A DNA stretch of 64,000 bases from Oscillospiraceae bacterium. GTDB lineage: Bacteria; Bacillota; Clostridia; Oscillospirales; Acutalibacteraceae. The notes below the pieces were generated by a model. The model saw only the letters and a list, made by a program, of their open reading frames with translations, ran no database searches and was not told the DNA's origin. The first letter of the stretch is position 1, and each line of letters begins with the position of its first letter. The position numbers and the translations under genes are program-made. Shown here in pieces: positions 59,313 to 64,000 of the stretch. The stretch lies in assembly GCA_022650485.1 (NCBI GenBank), contig JALCPP010000005.1, forward strand, positions 160,476-224,475. The letters are read 5' to 3'.

Positions 59313-61000
59313 TGAGTGATGAAATGAAAAGCGCGGAGGAAAAAGAAGGCGCCGGTAATTTTATTCATACCTTCGTAAAAGAGGATCTTGCGCCCGGGGG
59401 GCGCGATGAAGGCAAAAAGATTCACACCCGGTTCCCACCGGAGCCGAACGGGTATCTCCACATCGGGCATGCAAAAGCGATTTGCATTGACTTTGGCACG
59501 GCGGAAAAATTCGGCGGTCTGTGCAATCTGCGCATGGATGACACCAACCCGACCAAGGAAGATGTCGAATATGTCGATGCTATTCAGAAAGATATTAAAT
59601 GGCTTGGCTTTTCGTGGGATGACCGGTTTTACTATGCTTCCGATTATTTCCCCAAAATGTATGAGCTGGCGGAAAAGCTGATTCGGGAAGGGCTTGCCTA
59701 TGTCTGCGAGCTGACGCATGAGCAGTTTCGTGAATACCGCGGCGATTTGACGCACCCGGCCCGCAGTCCTTACCGTGACCGCCCTGTGGAAGAAAGCCTC
59801 GATCTGTTTCACCGCATGAAAGCCGGGGAGTTTGAGGATGGTAAAATGACGCTCCGCGCGAAGATTGACTTGGCTTCCGGGAATTTTAACATGCGTGACC
59901 CGGTGCTTTACCGCATCAATCACATGGCGCATCACCGGACGGGAACAGACTGGTGTATTTATCCGATGTATGATTTTGCGCATCCGATTGAGGACGCGAT
60001 GGAAGGAATTACGCATTCGCTCTGCACGCTGGAGTTTGAAGACCACCGTCCGCTGTATGACTGGGTGATTGAGCATATCGATCTGCCCGCAAAGCCCCGT
60101 CAGATTGAGTTTGCGCGCCTCGGAATCAATAATACCGTTATGAGCAAGCGCAAACTGCGTCAGTTGGTGGAAAATAAGTATGTTTCCGGTTGGGACGACC
60201 CGCGTATGCCTACCCTGTGCGGACTGCGCCGCCGCGGTTACACACCGGCATCCATCCGTAATTTCTGCGAACGCATCGGTGTTGCAAAAGTGAATTCCAC
60301 GGTGGAATACGGCTTTTTGGAGCATTGTCTGCGGGAAGACCTGAATGAGAATGCACACCGCGCAATGGCGGTTTTGGACCCGGTTAAGCTGATTCTGACA
60401 AATTATCCGGAGGGACAGACAGAAACATTTGATGTTGAAAACAATCCGGCGAAACCGGAAGCTGGCACGCGTCCGGTCAGCTTTTCCCGTGAGCTGTGGA
60501 TTGAACGTGAGGACTTTATGGAAGAACCGGCGAGAAAATATTTCCGCCTGTTCCCAGGGAATGAAGTTCGCCTGAAAACAGCGTATGTGGTTAAATGCAC
60601 AGGATGTGACAAGGATGAATCCGGACGAGTCACTACCGTTTTTGCCGAGTATGACCCGGAAACGCGCGGAGGCAATACGCCGGACGGCCGGAAGGTGAAA
60701 AGTACCATTCACTGGGTGGATGCGAAGACTGCGGTTGATGCGGAAGTCCGCCTGTACGACAGTCTGTTCACTGTTCCGGACCCGGAAGCCGGGGATTTTC
60801 TGGAAGAATTAAATCCGGATTCCCTCCAAATTCTGACCGGCTGCAAGGTGGAGCCGTGGCTGGCCGAGGCGACAGCGCCTGCTTCGTTCCAGTTTATGCG
60901 CAAGGGCTATTTCTGTGTGGACAGCTGCGACAGCAAACCGGGGAGCCCGGTGTTTAACCGCTCTGTTTCTTTGAAAGACGGATTTAAAAAGAAAAAATAA
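59309..61000 (+). CDS. glnS: Glutaminyl-tRNA synthetase
   Basis: The 563-residue enzyme charges tRNA-Gln directly. It has the GlnRS-type [29 protein letters not shown], the KMSKS-equivalent VMSKRKL, and the two beta-barrel anticodon domains at the C-terminus. ATG 59309 overlaps the gltX stop (ATGA), indicating coupled translation. Most Firmicutes lack GlnRS and use GatCAB, so glnS here is probably an old acquisition. A strong terminator ends the operon. Confidence 0.95.
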   Translation: MMSDEMKSAEEKEGAGNFIHTFVKEDLAPGGRDEGKKIHTRFPPEPNGYLHIGHAKAICIDFGTAEKFGGLCNLRMDDTNPTKEDVEYVDAIQKDIKWLGFSWDDRFYYASDYFPKMYELAEKLIREGLAYVCELTHEQFREYRGDLTHPARSPYRDRPVEESLDLFHRMKAGEFEDGKMTLRAKIDLASGNFNMRDPVLYRINHMAHHRTGTDWCIYPMYDFAHPIEDAMEGITHSLCTLEFEDHRPLYDWVIEHIDLPAKPRQIEFARLGINNTVMSKRKLRQLVENKYVSGWDDPRMPTLCGLRRRGYTPASIRNFCERIGVAKVNSTVEYGFLEHCLREDLNENAHRAMAVLDPVKLILTNYPEGQTETFDVENNPAKPEAGTRPVSFSRELWIEREDFMEEPARKYFRLFPGNEVRLKTAYVVKCTGCDKDESGRVTTVFAEYDPETRGGNTPDGRKVKSTIHWVDAKTAVDAEVRLYDSLFTVPDPEAGDFLEELNPDSLQILTGCKVEPWLAEATAPASFQFMRKGYFCVDSCDSKPGSPVFNRSVSLKDGFKKKK

Positions 61001-61016
61001 ATTTTTCAAAAAGCAA

Positions 61017-61055
61017 GCGCCCGGTGTGGGTTTTAAACCGCACCGGGCGCTTTTT
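61017..61055 (+). terminator. Terminator after glnS
   Basis: GCGCCCGGTGTGG (61017-61029) pairs with CCGCACCGGGCGC (61038-61050), one mismatch-type G-T pair, followed by T5. Confidence 0.9.
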
Positions 61056-61073
61056 ATGTTTCATCGAAAAAAT

Positions 61074-61787
61074 CCACCGGCTTAGCCGGCGGAACCGACG
61101 ACGGCTTTAGCCGGATAAAAAGGACCCTGCTAGAATAGATGAAGGTTTGGCCAACCACATCAAAAATAGCAGGGAGGTCTTCTCATGAAAGAGAAAGACA
61201 TAAAAAGTTTAGAACATACGACATGGAGATGTCAATATCATATTGTTTTTTCACCGAAGTATCGTCGAATGGCGATATATGGACAGCTGAAGAAAGATAT
61301 AGGGTGGATTTTACGGAAACTATGTGGTGAGAAAGGAGTTGAAATCATACAGGCAGAGGCTTGTCCGGATCATATTCACATGTTAGTGAGTATTCCGCCG
61401 AAGTATAGTATTTCAAGCTTCATGGGATTTTTAAAAGGAAAAAGCAGTTTGATGATTTTTGACAGACATGCCAACTTAAAATATAAATACGGAAACAGAA
61501 CATTTTGGGCACGCGGTTACTATGTGGATAACGTAGGCCGCAACAAAGAGAAAATAAAGGAGTATATCAAAAACCAGCTTGCGCAAGACCAAATTGAGGA
61601 CCAGATGAGTTTAAAAGAATTTATAGACCCGTTTACGGGTAGCAAGAATAAAAAGGCATAAAAAATAGCCCCTTGAGGGGCGGCCTGAGAAAGCCGATGC
61701 GTTGGTCAGACCTTTCAGGCGCCTCTTAAGAGGCTAGCCGGTATCATGCCCTTCTAGGGCCTAGTCAAGCCCCCGGCTTGCCGGGGG
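61074..61787 (+). mobile_element. IS200-type insertion sequence (tnpA only)
   Basis: The element carries one Y1 transposase gene and subterminal hairpins instead of inverted repeats. At the left are CCACCGGC/GCCGGCGG (61074-61092) and CGGCTTTAGCCG (61102-61113). At the right is CCCCCGGC/GCCGGGGG (61770-61787), with palindromes at 61668-61681 and 61721-61734 between gene and end. No tnpB is present. Exact cleavage points lie some bases outside the hairpins and cannot be fixed here. It sits in the gap between glnS and the ECF sigma gene and disrupts nothing visible. Confidence 0.85.
61185..61661 (+). CDS. tnpA: IS200/IS605 family transposase TnpA
   Basis: The 158-residue Y1 HUH transposase moves single-stranded DNA by a peel-and-paste route. 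The HUH pair is in DHIHML (about residue 65), with YHIVFSPKYRR near the start and the catalytic tyrosine in KEYIKNQL (about residue 127). The length is normal and the gene looks intact. Codon use is more AT-rich than neighbouring genes. ATG 61185 lies behind GGGAGG. Confidence 0.94.
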   Translation: MKEKDIKSLEHTTWRCQYHIVFSPKYRRMAIYGQLKKDIGWILRKLCGEKGVEIIQAEACPDHIHMLVSIPPKYSISSFMGFLKGKSSLMIFDRHANLKYKYGNRTFWARGYYVDNVGRNKEKIKEYIKNQLAQDQIEDQMSLKEFIDPFTGSKNKKA

Positions 61788-61969
61788 TCATGACTCCGCT
61801 TTTGTTTTCTCAGAAGCCTTGCTGTGAAGCTTACGATTCCGGCAAAGGCTTTCAATGATTGAAGATGAATTTTGCTTGGACTATTTCGTACATTGAGATC
61901 CGGTATTTTATGATCCGTTGATTGTTTTTTTCGCATCTTTTGTCGGTGCGGGAATTTTTTTGTGTAAAT

Positions 61970-61999
61970 TTGAAGTTTATTCTGCTAAAATGATATAGT
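61970..61999 (+). promoter_or_regulatory. Possible promoter of the sigma-factor gene
   Basis: TTGAAG (61970-61975) and TATAGT (61994-61999) with an 18-bp spacer lie about 30 nt before the start codon. Between the IS right end (61788) and here there is only T-rich, non-coding DNA. Confidence 0.45.
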
Positions 62000-62027
62000 G
62001 GAAATAAGAAAAGGGGAGGGATTTCTA

Positions 62028-62579
62028 TTGCTGCCTTGCATCATGGCAATTGAAAATGAAAAGGAACGCCAAACGATGGAACAGTTGTATCAGAAGAATT
62101 ACAAGCTGATGATATATATTGCCAAGGGCATTTTAAAGGACCAAAGTAAGGCCGAAGATGCGGTTTCTCAGGCTTTTATAAAAATAATTGAAAAATTTCA
62201 AAAATTTTCTTTTGAAAACTGTAACAAATCGAAAGCTTTGGTGGTTATATTAGTGAAACATATTTGTTACAACATGCTGCGGCAGGAGTCATGCCATCCC
62301 GAAGTGCTTCTGGAAGAGGCGGAATTTCAGGGGGACTGGTTTGATATGCCCTGTGAACATCTGCTGACGGAAGAAACGTACCAAACTTTGCTGACGGAGC
62401 TTGAACGGATGGGTGAAAATTTTCGCATTGTGCTGGAATTAAAATATGTATACAACTATTCTCATCAGGAAATCGCGCGGCTTTTAGACATTTCACCGGA
62501 GAATGCCCGGGTGAGGCTTCACCGCGCGAAAACGGCTTTGGTTAAAGCGCTGAACGAAAGGGGAATTCATGGTGAATAA
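62028..62579 (+). CDS. ECF-type RNA polymerase sigma factor
   Basis: The 183-residue sigma-70-like factor has region 2 (YKLMIYIAKGILKDQSKAEDAVSQAFIKIIE) and region 4 (FRIVLELKYVYNYSHQEIARLLDISPENARVRLHRAK) with its helix-turn-helix. Region 3 is absent, as in ECF factors. TTG 62028 has GGGGAGGG 7 nt upstream. The frame from 61998 lacks one. Its end overlaps the next gene by 11 nt, so the pair forms a sigma/anti-sigma switch. Confidence 0.9.
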   Translation: MLPCIMAIENEKERQTMEQLYQKNYKLMIYIAKGILKDQSKAEDAVSQAFIKIIEKFQKFSFENCNKSKALVVILVKHICYNMLRQESCHPEVLLEEAEFQGDWFDMPCEHLLTEETYQTLLTELERMGENFRIVLELKYVYNYSHQEIARLLDISPENARVRLHRAKTALVKALNERGIHGE

Positions 62580-63306
62580 AGCGAAGTTAAACCGCGAGCT
62601 TTTTGAAACAATGCTGAAAGAGGCGGTTTGTGAAACGTTTGAGAATGAATTGCAGAGCCTGCCTGCTGAGCAGGAACTGGAACAGATCTGCGAACTTTCG
62701 CCGAGTACAAAGCAGAAAATTCAGCACATAATTCGGGCCGAGCGCCGGCACGCTGTTTGCCGAAAGATGAGGGCAGTTTCCAAACGGGTTGCAATTCTGC
62801 TGGCGATTGTGGTCCCAGTTTCCTTCGGGAGTCTGCTCAGCGTGGAGGCGTCGCGAAACGCCATTTTTAATGCGATCATTGAATGGAAGGACGACCGCGC
62901 CAGAATTTCCTACCAGCAGGGGTCTTCCGATTTTTCCGAGGCGGCGGATCGCTCTGCGCGGACGAACGCCGTTTATGCTCCGTCTTATTTGCCTGACGGT
63001 TTCACTGCCCTGAAAAAAAAGCAGGTTGGGCATATGCTTGTGGTTACCTATCGGGACAAAAATGGTAAAGATATTATCTTTCAGCAATCTCTGCTGTCAG
63101 ACGGAGGTCACAATGTGATTGATTCCGAACACAGCACCTATTCCCAAATTAATATTAACGGGGAACAGGCATCACTTTTTCGGGCTAATACAAATGAAGA
63201 CTCTTCCCTTCTCCTTTGGGAAAATCAAAAATTTAGCTTTCTGCTCATGTCTAAAATTGACCCGAAAGAACTGATCAAAATCGCCGAAAGCGTCAAAACG
63301 CAATAA
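62569..63306 (+). CDS. Anti-sigma factor-like membrane protein with DUF4367-type domain
   Basis: Of 245 residues, the N-terminal ~65 form a cytoplasmic helical part, a transmembrane segment follows (VAILLAIVVPVSFGSLLSV, about residues 74-92), and the outer part ends in a DUF4367-like fold (PSYLPDGFTALKKKQVGHMLVVTYRD ... ININGEQASLF). This layout fits an anti-sigma factor that releases the partner sigma on an envelope signal. There is no zinc-finger ZAS motif. ATG 62569 sits inside the sigma gene. Confidence 0.82.
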   Translation: MVNKAKLNRELFETMLKEAVCETFENELQSLPAEQELEQICELSPSTKQKIQHIIRAERRHAVCRKMRAVSKRVAILLAIVVPVSFGSLLSVEASRNAIFNAIIEWKDDRARISYQQGSSDFSEAADRSARTNAVYAPSYLPDGFTALKKKQVGHMLVVTYRDKNGKDIIFQQSLLSDGGHNVIDSEHSTYSQININGEQASLFRANTNEDSSLLLWENQKFSFLLMSKIDPKELIKIAESVKTQ

Positions 63307-63309
63307 AAT

Positions 63310-63364
63310 AAAATGTGTTGACAAAACATTTTGCAGAGAAATTTAAAAAAATGTGTAACATTTT
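63310..63364. repeat. Two copies of an AAAATGT/ACATTTT inverted repeat
   Basis: AAAATGT (63310-63316) faces ACATTTT (63326-63332), with a 9-nt gap. AAAATGT (63348-63354) faces ACATTTT (63358-63364), with a 3-nt gap. Both lie upstream of the secreted-protein gene, and the second contains TGTAAC, a possible ECF -35. They may be regulator binding sites. Confidence 0.55.
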
Positions 63365-63436
63365 AGAAACTCCGGTGTTATGTTAGTAGAAATAATTTTG
63401 AGGTTGTTCAAGCAGCCTTAGAAAGAAGGATGTAAA

Positions 63437-63865
63437 ATGAAAAACAGAGTATTGTCTTTAGTCATGTCTATTTGTATGTTGCTGTTTGGAACCGGAGTTC
63501 CGGTATTCGCAGTGACGATGCCGGCACAAAGCAAAAACTCCGGAGTGCATGCGATGCTGGTGAATACGGATTACATGTCGACCGACCTGAGCTTTTCAGG
63601 TGACAAAGCGGAGTGCACTGCCATCATCTATGGAAAAAGTGGAACCAACAAAATTAAAGCGGATGTTTACCTGATGCGGGTAAACGGAAATGTTGCCACC
63701 ACGATCAAGCACTGGAGCGCGACCACCTACAGCAACGAGTTGGATTTTTACAAGGAATATTACGTTGCCAGCGGCTATACCTATAAACTCGAGATCGATG
63801 CCGCCGTTACCCGCAACGGAACCACGGAGTACTTAAGTGAATCCTCAAAAGCTTATTGCGGTTAA
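63437..63865 (+). CDS. Small secreted protein, DUF6147-like
   Basis: The 142 residues have a clear signal peptide (MKNRVLSLVMSICMLLFGTGVPVFA). The mature ~115-residue domain is beta-rich (ECTAIIYGKSGTNKIKADVYLMR, then YYVASGYTYKLEIDA) and resembles small exported proteins of Clostridia annotated DUF6147. No catalytic motif is seen. AAGGA precedes ATG 63437. It follows the sigma/anti-sigma pair and could be a target of that ECF factor. Confidence 0.7.
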   Translation: MKNRVLSLVMSICMLLFGTGVPVFAVTMPAQSKNSGVHAMLVNTDYMSTDLSFSGDKAECTAIIYGKSGTNKIKADVYLMRVNGNVATTIKHWSATTYSNELDFYKEYYVASGYTYKLEIDAAVTRNGTTEYLSESSKAYCG

Positions 63866-63910
63866 TCTTTTTAGCGTACAAGAGGGCACTTCCCTCCACA
63901 ATACTTTGTA

Positions 63911-63932
63911 CCGGCGGCCTGGCTGCCGCCGG
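63911..63932. terminator. GC-rich hairpin after the secreted-protein gene
   Basis: CCGGCGGC (63911-63918) and GCCGCCGG (63925-63932) form a perfect stem. No U-run follows on the plus strand, so termination is uncertain. Confidence 0.5.
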
Positions 63933-64000
63933 TGCAATATTATAAAAACACTTCTTTTGAAAGTTTCTAAAAAATTTTTAAAAATTTTCAAAAAAAGTGT

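Noticed and set aside
59117..60712. 531-codon minus-strand ORF opposite gltX/glnS
   Set aside because: It is the reverse-complement shadow of glnS codons. No homology and no ribosome site.
1..64000. CRISPR arrays, rRNA genes, origin of replication
   Set aside because: No regularly spaced repeats, no rRNA-like blocks and no DnaA-box clusters were seen when reading through.

Overview
The window reads as chromosomal DNA of a spore-forming, anaerobic Clostridia member (Bacillota). The Oscillospiraceae/Ruminococcaceae side is my best guess from gene families rather than a proven placement. Supporting signs are strong GGAGG-type ribosome sites with many TTG/GTG starts, the conserved run rnjA-gdpP-rplI-dnaB-tilS-hpt-ftsH, BofA and Coat F sporulation proteins, DUF4364 and YaaL proteins, an RsiV-like DUF3298 protein, and no rRNA.

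Layout. 1-5.4 kb: a partial MerR regulator with a textbook 19-bp-spacer promoter, a D-2-hydroxyacid dehydrogenase, two GNAT proteins, a DUF3298 protein, a MATE exporter and RNase HI. 5.5-15.8 kb: a housekeeping operon for RNA decay, c-di-AMP turnover, ribosome, replication, tRNA-Ile lysidine, purine salvage and membrane proteolysis. 15.8-20.1 kb: a divergent pair of type IIA topoisomerase subunits. 20.3-23.6 kb: secG, rnr, yaaL and bofA. 23.7-26.6 kb (minus): cstA, a DUF4364 protein and an XRE regulator. 26.8 kb: tRNA-Thr(CGT).

27-37 kb is a LacI-controlled locus: a sugar isomerase/epimerase broken by an in-frame amber codon, a binding-protein ABC importer, and a 1,624-residue secreted glycerophosphodiesterase with many accessory domains. 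37.3-46.6 kb (minus) is a spore-coat gene and a maltodextrin locus (LacI regulator, glycogen/maltodextrin phosphorylase, binding protein, two permeases, 4-alpha-glucanotransferase). TTTTCGAAAA-like operators sit in its promoters. Both sugar operons carry a strong stem-loop between the binding-protein gene and the first permease gene.

46.7-51.6 kb is the most striking region. feoB (ferrous iron transporter) is cut in two by a compact 2.7-kb element carrying a large serine recombinase and two small unknown genes. The junctions share the 4-bp core AAAT, and removing the element restores feoB exactly in frame at the conserved NGRFPT segment. This is the architecture of a gene-interrupting, precisely excisable element like the sigK skin, but here in an iron transporter. 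Upstream of feoB lies a short leader ORF that overlaps one arm of a terminator.

52-54.2 kb: a cold-shock gene with a 16-bp leader hairpin, then a decayed prophage piece (minor head protein carrying an Ntox50-type toxin domain, a small overlapping partner gene, a truncated scaffold gene) abutting the 3' end of a CAT-anticodon tRNA. 54.4-61 kb: comFB, sdaAA/sdaAB, a UPF0145 protein, a VanY-like carboxypeptidase and overlapping gltX-glnS. 61-64 kb: an IS200-type element, an ECF sigma/anti-sigma pair and a small secreted protein.
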